Shown: positions 31,806-40,982, counted from the first letter of the stretch. The stretch is DNA of 43,990 nt from Glycomyces salinus (GCF_016428645.1 NZ_JAELXW010000025.1:1-43990), one strand, 5' to 3'. The notes: generated by a model from the sequence alone, not told the origin. Translations and numbers: made by a program.

Positions 31806-33233
31806 GTGGCGATCCGCACCAAGATCGCCATGGCGATGGCGATCCTGCTTCCGCTGGCAGTCTCGATCATCGGCTTCGTGACCGTCCAGATCGTCTCGGA
31901 CAAGCTGACCGGCCAGGTCGACGAGCAGATCCAGAAGATCATCAGCCCCGGCAACCTCGAGGTCTGGGTGAATCAGGTCAGGCTCGCCGACCGGCTCTCG
32001 AACGAGGACTCCGGCGACCTGGTGCCGAGCCCGTTCCAGGAGTACGCACTGATGGTCTTCGACAGCTCTGGCGACCTGGCGATCAAATCCGAGGCCGGCA
32101 CCCCGGAGGACTACGAGGCCCTCCCCGACATCTCCACCGACCCCACGACTGGCCAGTACTTCAACATCGACTCGACCGACGGGTCCATCACCTACCGGGC
32201 CCTCGCGCAGGACTACAAGATGACCTTCGGCAACGGTGAGACCGCCACCTACACGTTCGTGGTGGCGACCCCGCTCACCGAGGTGCAGGACTCGATCGGC
32301 ACCCTCACCCGCACCGTCCTGATAACCGGCATGGCCGTCTCGGCCATCGGCATCGCCGCGGCCTGGCTCATCGCCCGCCGCGGACTGCGGATCGTCGACC
32401 AGATGGTCGCCGACGCCGAATACGTCTCCACCGGCTACTTGAACCACCGCATCACCCCGGCCGAACCGCAGACCGAGATGGGGCGGCTGTCGCTGGCGCT
32501 GAACCGGATGGTCTCCCGCCTCACCGAGGCGATCGCCGAGCGCGACCGCCAGCACGAGCGGCTGCGCCAGTTCGTCGCCGACGCCGGGCACGAGCTGCGC
32601 ACCCCGCTGACCGCCATCGGCGGATACGTGCAGCTCTACCAGTCCGGGGCGGCCGCCGAGGGCGAGAAGCTCAACCGGGCCATGGATCGCATCGGCAGCG
32701 AGAACGCGCGCCTGGCCAACCTCGTCGACGACCTCATGGTGCTCTCGCGACTGGACGAGGAGGTCGGCGGCGACCGCGAGCTGGTGGAGCTGGCCCGGCT
32801 CGCCCAGGACGCGGTCGACGACGCCGAGGTCTCCGACGCCGAGCACCTGATCGAGCTGCACGCCGACGGCGAGGTCACGGTGGTCGCCAACGAGGGCCAG
32901 CTGCGGCAGGTGCTGGTGAACCTGCTGACCAACGCCCGCGTCCACACCCCGGCCGGCACCCGCATCGAAGTCACGGTGACGACCGACCACGACTGGGCGG
33001 TCCTGCGCGTGGCCGACCAGGGTCCGGGAATCCCCGCCGAGCACCGGCAGCGGATCTTCGACCGGTTCTACCGGGCCGACCCGTCGCGCTCGCGCGCCAC
33101 CGGCGGCTCGGGCCTGGGCCTGTCGATCGTGGCCTCCATCGTGGCCCGACACGGCGGACGCGTGGACCTGTCCAGCGAACCGGGCGAGGGTACGGCGATC
33201 GAGGTGCGCATCCCCAAGGCGCATATCGAATAG
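31806..33233 (+). CDS. Sensor histidine kinase (two membrane helices, HAMP)
   Basis: 475 residues from GTG at 31806. Helix 1 (about 8-30), an extracellular sensor domain of about 130 residues, and helix 2 (TVLITGMAVSAIGIAAAWLI) precede a HAMP domain. The phosphoacceptor His is in FVADAGHELRTPLTAIGGYV. The ATPase domain has VNLLTNARVHTP (N), VADQGPGIP (G1), IFDRFYRADPSRS (F) and GGSGLGLSIV (G2). It is paired with the OmpR-type regulator just upstream. The signal is unknown; the adjacent iron uptake locus is convergent and has its own iron boxes, so no link is evident. Confidence 0.94.
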   Translation: MAIRTKIAMAMAILLPLAVSIIGFVTVQIVSDKLTGQVDEQIQKIISPGNLEVWVNQVRLADRLSNEDSGDLVPSPFQEYALMVFDSSGDLAIKSEAGTPEDYEALPDISTDPTTGQYFNIDSTDGSITYRALAQDYKMTFGNGETATYTFVVATPLTEVQDSIGTLTRTVLITGMAVSAIGIAAAWLIARRGLRIVDQMVADAEYVSTGYLNHRITPAEPQTEMGRLSLALNRMVSRLTEAIAERDRQHERLRQFVADAGHELRTPLTAIGGYVQLYQSGAAAEGEKLNRAMDRIGSENARLANLVDDLMVLSRLDEEVGGDRELVELARLAQDAVDDAEVSDAEHLIELHADGEVTVVANEGQLRQVLVNLLTNARVHTPAGTRIEVTVTTDHDWAVLRVADQGPGIPAEHRQRIFDRFYRADPSRSRATGGSGLGLSIVASIVARHGGRVDLSSEPGEGTAIEVRIPKAHIE

Positions 33234-33317
33234 GCGCGGGTGGCGGTGTTCATTGCCGACATGGCCGCGATGGCGGCCGTGCCCGCCGCCGAGCCGCGGC
33301 AGTTCGGTCCGCCCTCG

Positions 33318-33382
33318 GACCCCGCTTCAGGTCCCTCGGTCAAGCCCTCAGACCCCGCTTCAGGTCCCTCGGTCAAGCCCTC
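33318..33382. repeat. Tandem 33-bp repeat at the end of the siderophore ATPase gene
   Basis: A 32-bp unit starting GACCCCGCTTCAGG and ending AAGCCCTC occurs at 33318-33349 and again at 33351-33382, with one base between (period 33). The second copy covers the ATPase stop codon and last codons; the first duplicates them downstream, including the TGA in frame. Two copies only, without spacers. Confidence 0.85.
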
Positions 33383-34224
33383 GGGATCACCAGCGGCGTA
33401 GCCGTCTCCGGGTCCTCGATGATCCGGCAGGGCAGGTCGAAGACCTTCTCGACGGCCTCGGCGGTGACGATCTCGGCGGGGGCGCCCTCGGCGACCACCG
33501 CGCCGTCGCGCATCGCGATAAGGTGGGTGGCGTAGCGGGCGGCCTGGTTGAGGTCGTGCAGCACCGCCACCAGGGTGCGGCCGGAGCGGTGGAGCTTGCC
33601 GCACAGGTCCAGCACCTCCATCTGGTGGGTGATGTCCAGATAGGTCGTCGGCTCGTCCAGCAGGAGCAGCGGCGTCTGCTGGGCCAGGACCATCGCGATC
33701 CACACCCGCTGGCGCTGGCCGCCGGAGAGCTCGTCGACCCCGCGCGAGGCCAGGTCGGTGACATCGGTGGCCTCCATCGCCTCGCCCACTACCCGCTCGT
33801 CCTCGGCCGACCACTGCTTGAGGATGCCCTGGTGCGGGTAGCGGCCGCGTGCGACCAGGTCGGCCACGGTGATCCCGTCGGGCGCGATCGGCGACTGCGG
33901 CAGCAGCCCCAGGCGGCGGGCCACGGCCCGGGTCGGCTGGGAGTGGATGTCCTTGCCGTCCAAGACGACCCGCCCGGCCGCGGGCTTGAGCATCCGGGCC
34001 AGGGCCTTGAGCAGGGTCGACTTGCCGCACGCGTTGGGTCCGATGATGACGGTGAACTCGCCCTCGGGGACCTCGACGGTCAGCCCCTCGGAGATGGCGA
34101 CCCGGCCGTATCCGAGCGTCGCGTCCTCGGCGAACAGCGGGCTCGGAGCCCCCTCGGTCGCACCCGCGGGGCCGCGGTTCGGCCCCTCGGCGACGCTTGC
34201 GGAGCTGTAACTTGGCCCTGTCAC
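33373..34224 (-). CDS. Iron-siderophore ABC transporter ATPase (FecE type)
   Basis: 283 residues. Walker A GPNACGKST, the signature DELSGGQRQRVWIAMVL, Walker B LLLLDEPTTYLD and the H-loop VLHDLNQAAR are complete; LGLLPQSPIAPDGITVADLVARGR is typical of FepC/FecE ATPases. A low-complexity N-terminal extension of about 30 residues (SVAEGPNRGPAGATEGA) is unusual. The GTG start overlaps the stop of the permease gene (GTGA), the third coupling in this operon. It energises ferric-siderophore import through the two FecCD permeases upstream and is expected to be iron-repressed through the box at 36351. Confidence 0.92.
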   Translation of the reverse strand: MTGPSYSSASVAEGPNRGPAGATEGAPSPLFAEDATLGYGRVAISEGLTVEVPEGEFTVIIGPNACGKSTLLKALARMLKPAAGRVVLDGKDIHSQPTRAVARRLGLLPQSPIAPDGITVADLVARGRYPHQGILKQWSAEDERVVGEAMEATDVTDLASRGVDELSGGQRQRVWIAMVLAQQTPLLLLDEPTTYLDITHQMEVLDLCGKLHRSGRTLVAVLHDLNQAARYATHLIAMRDGAVVAEGAPAEIVTAEAVEKVFDLPCRIIEDPETATPLVIPRA

Positions 34225-35297
34225 GACATGACCCCCTTCTTGCGGTGGATGACCAGCAGCCACATGAGGTAGACGCCGCCCACGACGCCGGTGACGACGC
34301 CCGTGGGCAGCTGGCGCTCGCCGATGCCGCTCACGGCCGCCGCGTCGGCGGCGGTCACGAGCAGGGCCCCGACCAGCATGGCGCCGATGAAACTGCGGCC
34401 CGAGCGGGTCAGGCGCGCGGCGATGTGCGGGGCGGCCAGCGCCACGAACGCGAGCGGCCCGGAGACCGCGACGCCACCGGCGGCCAGGACCGAGGCGGTG
34501 ATGAGCGCGGCGACCCTGGTCGAGCCCACGTCGACGCCCAGGCCGGTGGCGGTGGCCTCGCCCAGTCGCATCGCCTCCAGGCCGCGGGCGAGCACGGCCG
34601 CCGCGATGCCCCCGACGACCAGGACGGAGGCGACCGTCGCGGCCTGGTCCCAGTTGCGGTCGGACAGGTCGCCGGTGAGCCAGAAGACCGCGCGGGAGGC
34701 GTCGATGATGTCGCTGCGGGTCAGCAGGTAGCCGTTGACGCCGGCCAGGATCGCCGAGACGCCGATGCCGATGAGCACCAGCCGGTATCCGGACGGGTCG
34801 GTGCCGCGGGTGAGCAGGTAGATGACCAGGCCCGCGCCGAGCGCGCCGACCGCCGCGGAACCGGCGACCACGGTGGTCGAGGCCCCCGAGAGGAAGACGA
34901 TCGCGACCAGTGCGCCGGACGAGGCGCCCTGGGTCAGGCCCAGGATGTCCGGGCTGCCGAGGGGGTTGCGGGTGAGGGTCTGGAAGATCGCCCCGGACAG
35001 GCCCAGGCAGGCGCCGACGGCCAGGGCGGTGGCCAGGCGCGGCAGGCGGATCCGCCAGACGATGAACTCCTCGGCGGGCGTGGCGGCACCGTTGAGCGCC
35101 GCCCACAGCCGGTCGGGAGCGAGCGGGAAGGAGCCGGTCGAGACCGTCCAGGCCACGGCTCCGGCCAGCGCCACCAGGATCGCCGCGAGCGCGGCGATCG
35201 TGCGGCCGCGCACCCGGATCGAGTAGTCCCCCAGGCGGATGGCCTTCGCGCGTCCGGCTCTGAACGCCGCCGGAGAGGCAGTGGTCGCGGTCCTCAT
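34221..35297 (-). CDS. Iron-siderophore ABC permease (FecCD type), second subunit
   Basis: 358 residues with about nine to ten membrane helices. FecCD motifs: RLPRLATALAVGACLGLSGAIFQTLTRNPL, listed here in part as RLPRLATALAVGACLGL, then NPLGSPDILGLTQGAS, EATATGLGVDVGSTR and VSGPLAFVALAAPHIAARLT (the coupling region facing the ATPase). The ATG overlaps the stop of the first permease (ATGA at 35294-35297). A 50-residue cytoplasmic N-terminal tail is basic. It forms a heterodimer with the neighbouring permease. Confidence 0.92.
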   Translation of the reverse strand: MRTATTASPAAFRAGRAKAIRLGDYSIRVRGRTIAALAAILVALAGAVAWTVSTGSFPLAPDRLWAALNGAATPAEEFIVWRIRLPRLATALAVGACLGLSGAIFQTLTRNPLGSPDILGLTQGASSGALVAIVFLSGASTTVVAGSAAVGALGAGLVIYLLTRGTDPSGYRLVLIGIGVSAILAGVNGYLLTRSDIIDASRAVFWLTGDLSDRNWDQAATVASVLVVGGIAAAVLARGLEAMRLGEATATGLGVDVGSTRVAALITASVLAAGGVAVSGPLAFVALAAPHIAARLTRSGRSFIGAMLVGALLVTAADAAAVSGIGERQLPTGVVTGVVGGVYLMWLLVIHRKKGVMS

Positions 35298-36322
35298 AGC
35301 CTCGCGACCTTCCTGCGGCTGACCAGGTACAGGAAGAACGGCCCGCCGGCCACGGCGCACACGATCCCGACCTGGAGCTCGGCCGGGCGGGCCAGGAGGC
35401 GGCCGAGCACGTCGGCGGCCAGCATGAACACCGACCCGGCCAGGGCCGAATACGGCAGCACCCAGTTCTGGTCCGGGCCGGTGAAGGCGCGCACGATGTG
35501 GGGCACGACCAGGCCGACGAAGACGATCGGCCCGCAAGCGGCCGTGGCGGTCCCGGCCAGGACGGTGATCATGGCGATCCCGGTCGCGCGCAGCACGCGC
35601 GGGTCGACGCCCAGGCCGGTGGCGGTGGCGTCCCCGAGGGCGAGGGCGTTGAGCGGCCGGGCCAGTAGGACGCCGCCGACCGAGGCCGCGAAGATGAGTC
35701 CCACCACGAGCCGCAGTGGGACCGTGTGCGCGTTGACCAGCGATCCGACAGACCAGAACCGCATCTGCTCGAGGGTGGCGGTGTCGAGGATCTGGATGGC
35801 CGAGACGTAGGCGAACCCGGCGGCGGTGACCGCCGCACCGGCCAGGGCCAATCGCGCTGGGGTGGCGCTGGCGGCCCCGGCGATGAGGTAGCAGCCCACG
35901 GCGGCGATCGCGGCCCCGGCGAAGGCGAAGCCGAGGGTGCCGATGAAGCTGGAGAAGCCGAGGAAGTAGACGGAGGTGACCACCGCCGCCGCCGCTCCGG
36001 TGTTGACGCCGAGCAGGCCCGGGTCGGCCAGGGGGTTGCGGGTCATCGCCTGCATGAGCGCTCCGGCCAGGCCGAGCGCGGCCCCGGCGGCCAGGCCGAG
36101 GGCGGTGCGCGGCAGGCGCAGCTCGGTGACGACCGGGTAGGCGTCGGAGGCCGGGTCGGTCAGTCCGGTCCAGACCTCGCTCAGGCCCATCGCCCGCGAT
36201 CCGAGGGCGACACTGAGGACTGCCAGCACGGCGATGACCCCGACCAGGACTGCGAGGCCGGTGACGCGGCGGCCGCGGCCCGGCTGTGCGGCCGGGGGCG
36301 CGGTGGTCGTGATTGCAGACAA
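35294..36322 (-). CDS. Iron-siderophore ABC permease (FecCD type), first subunit
   Basis: 342 residues, nine to ten membrane helices. Motifs are RLPRTALGLAAGAALGLAGA, NPLADPGLLGVNTGAAAAVV, DATATGLGVDPRVLRATGI and CGPIVFVGLVVPHIVRAFTG. It is the first gene of the permease-permease-ATPase operon. The start is ATG at 36322. The promoter region of 90 nt is shared with the divergent binding-protein gene and contains a DtxR/IdeR iron box, so both transcripts should be repressed by iron-loaded regulator. Confidence 0.92.
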   Translation of the reverse strand: MSAITTTAPPAAQPGRGRRVTGLAVLVGVIAVLAVLSVALGSRAMGLSEVWTGLTDPASDAYPVVTELRLPRTALGLAAGAALGLAGALMQAMTRNPLADPGLLGVNTGAAAAVVTSVYFLGFSSFIGTLGFAFAGAAIAAVGCYLIAGAASATPARLALAGAAVTAAGFAYVSAIQILDTATLEQMRFWSVGSLVNAHTVPLRLVVGLIFAASVGGVLLARPLNALALGDATATGLGVDPRVLRATGIAMITVLAGTATAACGPIVFVGLVVPHIVRAFTGPDQNWVLPYSALAGSVFMLAADVLGRLLARPAELQVGIVCAVAGGPFFLYLVSRRKVARL

Positions 36323-36350
36323 GCGGTGGCTCCGGAGGGACGGACGTTAT

Positions 36351-36369
36351 TTTGTTTAGGCTAACCTAA
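36351..36369. promoter_or_regulatory. DtxR/IdeR iron box 1 (divergent promoter)
   Basis: TTTGTTTAGGCTAACCTAA matches the consensus TTAGGTTAGGCTAACCTAA at 17 of 19 positions. It lies 28 nt before the permease start and 43 nt before the binding-protein start, in the middle of the divergent region. Confidence 0.88.
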
Positions 36370-36412
36370 GCCACACGTTCGCGACAGGCTCACCCACCCT
36401 GAGGAGTACCTC

Positions 36413-37453
36413 ATGTCACTCGCCTCCCCCCGGCCCCGCAACGCCGCTGCTCGCGGCCTCGCCCGAGACCTGCGTCTGCAACGGCGCGCGCTGCTGTCGG
36501 CCGGCGGCGGCCTCGGCACGGCCGCCCTCCTCTCGGCCTGCGGCGGCGTCGAGAGTTCGAGTTCCTCGGGTGGCGACTGGAGCTTCACCGACGACCGGGA
36601 CGAGACCGCCGAGCTGGGCGTGCGCCCGACTTCGGTGGTGGCCTTCACCGGGACGGCGGCGGCGCTCTACGACTTCGGTGTGGAGGTCGGCGCCGTCTTC
36701 GGCCCCACCGTGACCGCCGACGGCGAGCCCGACCTGATGGCCGGACGCATGCCGGTCGATGACCTGGAGATCATCGGGAACGTCTTCGGGGAGTTCGACG
36801 TCGAGAAGTTCGCCGCGACCGAACCGCAGGTGCTCGTGACCCAGTACAAGGAGGGCTTCGGGGAACTTTGGTACGTGCCCGAGGAGAGCGTCGACGAGGT
36901 CGAGGCGCTCGCGCCGGTCATCGCGATCGCCAGCGGGGACCGCCCGATCGAGGAGGTCATCGACCGCCACGCCGAGCTGGCTGAAGCGCTCGGCGCCGAC
37001 CTCGATTCCGAGGCCGTCGCGGCCGGGCGCGAGCGGTTCGACGCCGCGGCGGAGGCCGTGAGCGAGGCGGCCGCGGCCAACCCGGTGCGGGTCATGCCGT
37101 GCTCGCCGACGGCCGAGGCGTTCTTCGTGGGCGCCGCCGGGGCCTTCGACCTGCTGGCGCTGTGCGTCGATCTCGGCGTCGAATTCGTCGACCCCGCCGA
37201 CCCCGACGTCTACTGGGAGCAGCTGTCGTGGGAGACCGCCGACCGCTATCCGGCCGACCTGATCCTGCTGGACCGGCGCACCTACAACCCGCGCACCGAG
37301 GACCTGGCCGACTTCCCCACCTGGAACGCCCTGCCGGCCGTCGCCGCCGACCAGGTCATGCAGTGGAACCCCGAGCCGATCTACTCGCACGTCGGCGCGG
37401 CGGTCGAGCTCGAGGCGCTCGCCGAGGCCCTGAGCAGCGCGCAGGCGCTGTAG
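36413..37453 (+). CDS. Iron-siderophore-binding lipoprotein (FecB type), copy 1
   Basis: 346 residues. The signal has a twin arginine (LQRRALLSAGGGLGTAALL) and lipobox LSAC with Cys43, a Tat-exported lipoprotein. The binding domain is FecB/TroA-like (PTSVVAFTGTAAALYDFGVE; FGEFDVEKFAATEPQVLVTQ; VIDRHAELAEALGADLD; DFPTWNALPAVAADQVMQWN). It captures a ferric siderophore for the divergent FecCD/FecE transporter. It begins 44 nt after iron box 1. A close paralogue follows 107 nt downstream behind its own iron box. Confidence 0.93.
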   Translation: MSLASPRPRNAAARGLARDLRLQRRALLSAGGGLGTAALLSACGGVESSSSSGGDWSFTDDRDETAELGVRPTSVVAFTGTAAALYDFGVEVGAVFGPTVTADGEPDLMAGRMPVDDLEIIGNVFGEFDVEKFAATEPQVLVTQYKEGFGELWYVPEESVDEVEALAPVIAIASGDRPIEEVIDRHAELAEALGADLDSEAVAAGRERFDAAAEAVSEAAAANPVRVMPCSPTAEAFFVGAAGAFDLLALCVDLGVEFVDPADPDVYWEQLSWETADRYPADLILLDRRTYNPRTEDLADFPTWNALPAVAADQVMQWNPEPIYSHVGAAVELEALAEALSSAQAL

Positions 37454-37494
37454 TGGCTGACGACACGTCCTGGACACGGACCTGGACCCACGGG

Positions 37495-37513
37495 TTTGAT
37501 TAGGCTAACCTAA
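37495..37513. promoter_or_regulatory. DtxR/IdeR iron box 2
   Basis: TTTGATTAGGCTAACCTAA matches the iron-box consensus at 17 of 19 positions and differs from box 1 at one base. It lies 47 nt before the start of the second binding lipoprotein, showing that this gene has its own iron-repressed promoter. Confidence 0.88.
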
Positions 37514-37560
37514 CTCGGCACCCTGACACGGTCACCGGCCCTTCACTAAGGAGATTCACT

Positions 37561-38595
37561 ATGGCATTCGACGCCGACAGACTCAAGCTCGGCCGACGCG
37601 GCCTCCTCGCCGGCGGCGGCGCCCTCGGCCTGACCGGCGCCCTGACCGCTTGCGGCGCGGGCGAAGACGACTCCTCCAGCGACGAGGAGACCCCGACGGG
37701 CCCGTGGTCGTTCACCGACGACGCCGGAGAGACCGTCGAACTCGACGCGGCCCCGAGCAGCGTCGTCGCCTACACCGGCCTGGCCGCCGCGCTGTACGAC
37801 TTCGGCATCGAAGTCCAGGGCGTCTTCGGCCCCACTGTCGACGACGAGGGCAACCCCACCACGCAGGCGGGAGACCTCCCGGTCGACCAGTTGGAGATCA
37901 TCGGCAACACCTACGGCGAGTTCGACACCGAGGCATACGCAGGCATGGTTCCTGAGGTCCTCATGACCCACTACTACCTCGACCCGACCGACATGTGGTA
38001 CGTGCCCGCCGAGAGCGCCGACGAGATCACCGAACTGGCGCCGGTGGTCCTGCTGAACGCCAACGACGGCGAGAACACCCTCGAAGACGTCATCGACCGC
38101 CACGCCGCGCTGGCCGAATCCCTCGGCGCCGACCTCGACTCCGACGACAACACCGCCGCGCGCGAGCGCTTCGACGCCGCCGTCGAGGCCCTGCGCACGG
38201 CCGCCGCCGACAACCCCGTCAAAGTCCTCGCCTGCTCGGCCGGCGCGGAGACCTTCTGGGCCTCCAACCCCGAGAGCGGCAACGACATGCGGTTCTTCCA
38301 AGAGCTCGGGGTCGACTTCATCGTCCCCGACAACCTCGACGAAGGCGGCTACTACGAGAGCCTCTCGTGGGAGAACGCCGACAAGTACGACGCCGACCTG
38401 CTGTTCCTCGACGCCCGCCCCCAGTCCCTCCAGCCCGACGCCCTGACCGAGTTCCCGACCTGGAGCGCCCTCCCGGCCGTCCAGGAGGGACAGATCGTCG
38501 GCTGGGACGCCGAGCCGCTGTACTCCTACGGGCTCGCGGCCGGCTCGATCGAAGCCCTGGCCGAGGCGATCACGAACGCCAAGAAGCTGTCCTGA
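37561..38595 (+). CDS. Iron-siderophore-binding lipoprotein (FecB type), copy 2
   Basis: 344 residues, clearly paralogous to copy 1 through most of its length (WSFTDDAGETVELDAAPSSV; LYDFGIEVQGVFGPTV; LEIIGNTYGEFDTE; VIDRHAALAESLGADLDSD). The twin-arginine signal (LKLGRRGLLAGGGALGL) ends in lipobox LTAC with Cys31. An acidic linker (EDDSSSDEE) follows the lipid site. Sequence differs most in the C-terminal lobe near the presumed siderophore cleft (ACSAGAETFWASNPESGNDM against PCSPTAEAFFVGAAGAFDLL), so ligand range may differ. It ends before a strong bidirectional terminator. Confidence 0.93.
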   Translation: MAFDADRLKLGRRGLLAGGGALGLTGALTACGAGEDDSSSDEETPTGPWSFTDDAGETVELDAAPSSVVAYTGLAAALYDFGIEVQGVFGPTVDDEGNPTTQAGDLPVDQLEIIGNTYGEFDTEAYAGMVPEVLMTHYYLDPTDMWYVPAESADEITELAPVVLLNANDGENTLEDVIDRHAALAESLGADLDSDDNTAARERFDAAVEALRTAAADNPVKVLACSAGAETFWASNPESGNDMRFFQELGVDFIVPDNLDEGGYYESLSWENADKYDADLLFLDARPQSLQPDALTEFPTWSALPAVQEGQIVGWDAEPLYSYGLAAGSIEALAEAITNAKKLS

Positions 38596-38606
38596 CCGGA
38601 CTGCGA

Positions 38607-38652
38607 GAGCGGAGCGGGGGCCGGGCGGATTCGCCCGGCCCCCGCTTCGCTC
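38607..38652. terminator. Strong bidirectional terminator
   Basis: Two 21-bp arms (38607-38627 and 38632-38652, core GGGGGCCGGGCG / CGCCCGGCCCCC) pair with one mismatch around a GATT tetraloop. It separates the convergent siderophore-binding and nuclease genes. Confidence 0.8.
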
Positions 38653-38659
38653 CGTTCGT

Positions 38660-40888
38660 CTACCAGAGCCTGCGCAGATTCAGCGTGACGACCTCGGGGT
38701 CGTGGTCCGAAACGCCGTAGGCGCCGTAGGCCGGCTCCTCACCGGGAGCGTCGGCCGGGTAGTCGGCGTTGATGTGCGCCGTGGCCACGTCGGTCACGGC
38801 CCAGTCGAGCCACCAGGAGGTCCACATCTGATCCAGCGTCTGGGACTGCCCCTGGTAGGTGTACGAGTAGGCCGCCTCCGGCTGCCTCCACAGGGCGGTG
38901 TCGTACAGGTTGCACAGCCCCGAGTCCTCGTACATGGCCGCGAGCTGGTCCGAAGGGCCGGTCCAGTCCCCGGCGATCGTCTCGCCCTCGGCGAAGGGAT
39001 CGTCCGGCCTCGGATAGACGTTGAGGTCGCCCCCGGCGAGGACGTTCGCCCTCCAGTCGTGGCGGAGGATCGTGCTGGAGACCGCGGCCAGGTAGGCGGC
39101 CTGCTCGGTGCGGTGCAGCACCCGGCCGTCCGGGCCCGAGGAGAAGTGGTTGTTGATCAGGTACAGCTCGGCGTCCCGGCCGCGCTTCTCCACGACGAAC
39201 TTGGCGACCTGGGTCGGGCGGCTGAACACGTCGTGGCCGTCGCAGGCGTACACGCCCGAAGAGGTGCACCGGTCGAGCACGTCCTGCGGCAGGGAGGCGT
39301 TGAGCGCCTTGGGGTTCTCGACGTCGGCGTTGATCTCGTCGGCCTCGGTCCCGTAGTCGACGCCGGGCGATCCCCCGAAGACCGGGTCATCGGCGTCGAC
39401 CTCGGCCAGGGAGACCCGGTCGGCCTGGTAGAGGAAGCCGGTCATGATCCCGCGCGTGTCGGACGAGTCGAGGTCGCCGACGGCCGTGTACTCGGGGCCG
39501 CCGAGCTCGGCGATGATCAGCGCGAGCTCCTGGAGCGAGTCGGGGACGCCGTCGCGCTGCTCGTTGTCGGCCCCGGCGTTCTCCAGGTCGCACACGAGCC
39601 GGTCGGCGCCGAGGTCGGAATCGGTCGTCCACTCCGGGTTGACCGAGCACACGTCCTGGGCCTCGCCCTCCTGGGTCATCAGGATCTCCGGGCCGTGCAG
39701 GTCGTCGATGATCTGCTCGGCCTCGCGCAGCATCCGGGTCTCGTACGCCTCGTAGGAGGCCGGCACGTAGTTGAACGGCGGGGTCACCTGGTCGTCCTCT
39801 TCGACGCAGCCCTCGTTGCCCTCGAAGTCGCAGCCGGAGTCCGGGCTGTCGCGGAAGTCGTAGAGGTTCTCGATGTTGTAGGAGGCCACCGAGATCTCGC
39901 CGCGGCCGGGCGGCTCGACCGGGTGGTTGCCGGCCGGTTCGAGGCCGGCCTCGAGTTCGAGGTTCTCGGCGACGTTCACGGTGTACTTGCCGAAGGTGTA
40001 GTACACGCCGCCGGTGGTCGCCTCGCCGATGACGTCGTAGGTCTTGGCCGGGGCGATGACCGCCTCCGGGTCGTCCTCGGTGGCCTTGACGCCGAAGGAT
40101 CCGAGGACGAACAGGTAGCCGTTGCCGTCGTCGAAGGTCTCCTCTGGGACGTTGTCGAGCGGGTGGGCGTCCCGGAAGGCGCGCTGCGAGTAGCCGTCGC
40201 GCTGGGCCACCTCGTGGTCGCCGCGCATCGCCCAGACCTCGCCGTCGCTGCCGAACACGTCGCGACCGGCGGTGACGACCGACTCGGCCGGGACGGTCAT
40301 CTGCATGCCCAGGTGGCGGCGGAAGTAGCGGGTCGAGTCGTCGGCGTCGTCGGGCGGGGACACCTCGACGGTCTCGACGACCTCGAGCGGATCCAGCCCG
40401 GTGTCGACCACGTCGTACACGAAGGCGGAGCCGCCGCTGAACTGGATGTTCCCGTAATAGGAGCCGACGTCGGCCTGGAGGACGATCTCGTCGCCGAGCG
40501 CGACGTCCCAGCGGGAGCCGATCTCCTCTTCGGCCGGGGAGCCGTAGAGGGTGCGCAGGCTGTCGTAGGAGCTGTTGAACACGAAGATCCCGTCCGAGGA
40601 GTCCGGGTCGCCGTCGGTGGCGTCGGCCCGCTCCTGGAGGAAGAATCCCTGGTTGCCGCTGCTGTCGAGGTACAGCTGCGAGACCACGCCCTGGACGCGG
40701 ACGGTCTCGCCGGCCAGCGGCGAGGAGAAGTCGGTCTCGTCGTCGCCGATGGAGCCCTGGACGCCGCCGATGTGGATCAGCTCGGGTTCTTGGGCCTGGG
40801 CCTGAGAGGTGAGAGCGAGGCCGCTGATCACGACCGCCGATGCTACGGCGGCGGTCGTCGCGCGGGCTCTCCGTCGAAGGAGGGACAC
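38660..40888 (-). CDS. Secreted extracellular nuclease (ExeM/NucH-like, EEP domain)
   Basis: 742 residues from the GTG at 40888, chosen for a GGAG nine bases upstream and because it begins a perfect signal peptide (SLLRRRARATTAAVASAVVI, cleavage after SQAQA); earlier GTG codons add 15 residues. An OB-like domain follows (GETVRVQGVVSQLYLDSSGNQGFF). The endonuclease/exonuclease/phosphatase domain has VASYNIENLYDF, ILMTQEGEAQDV, LINNHFSSGPDGR, GGDLNVYPRPDDPF and the closing SDHDPEVV. It degrades extracellular DNA, possibly for phosphate or biofilm turnover. Cysteine pairs suggest disulfides. Confidence 0.9.
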   Translation of the reverse strand: MSLLRRRARATTAAVASAVVISGLALTSQAQAQEPELIHIGGVQGSIGDDETDFSSPLAGETVRVQGVVSQLYLDSSGNQGFFLQERADATDGDPDSSDGIFVFNSSYDSLRTLYGSPAEEEIGSRWDVALGDEIVLQADVGSYYGNIQFSGGSAFVYDVVDTGLDPLEVVETVEVSPPDDADDSTRYFRRHLGMQMTVPAESVVTAGRDVFGSDGEVWAMRGDHEVAQRDGYSQRAFRDAHPLDNVPEETFDDGNGYLFVLGSFGVKATEDDPEAVIAPAKTYDVIGEATTGGVYYTFGKYTVNVAENLELEAGLEPAGNHPVEPPGRGEISVASYNIENLYDFRDSPDSGCDFEGNEGCVEEDDQVTPPFNYVPASYEAYETRMLREAEQIIDDLHGPEILMTQEGEAQDVCSVNPEWTTDSDLGADRLVCDLENAGADNEQRDGVPDSLQELALIIAELGGPEYTAVGDLDSSDTRGIMTGFLYQADRVSLAEVDADDPVFGGSPGVDYGTEADEINADVENPKALNASLPQDVLDRCTSSGVYACDGHDVFSRPTQVAKFVVEKRGRDAELYLINNHFSSGPDGRVLHRTEQAAYLAAVSSTILRHDWRANVLAGGDLNVYPRPDDPFAEGETIAGDWTGPSDQLAAMYEDSGLCNLYDTALWRQPEAAYSYTYQGQSQTLDQMWTSWWLDWAVTDVATAHINADYPADAPGEEPAYGAYGVSDHDPEVVTLNLRRLW

Positions 40889-40982
40889 GGGGAGTTGCTC
40901 CAATGCTGTTATGAGGGTACGGCTCACCCTCACTCAAGCGCAGGGAGCCGAAGCGCGCAAGACCTGAGGGTGAATTCCTCGT

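Noticed and set aside
29916-33224. A very long open frame (over 1000 codons) on the minus strand
   Set aside because: It runs antisense through the two-component genes, with arginine/glycine-rich shadow composition and no domain; the genuine genes are on the plus strand and at 29993-30841.
33318-33382. CRISPR-like repeats
   Set aside because: Only two tandem copies one base apart, no spacers, and they overlap a coding end.
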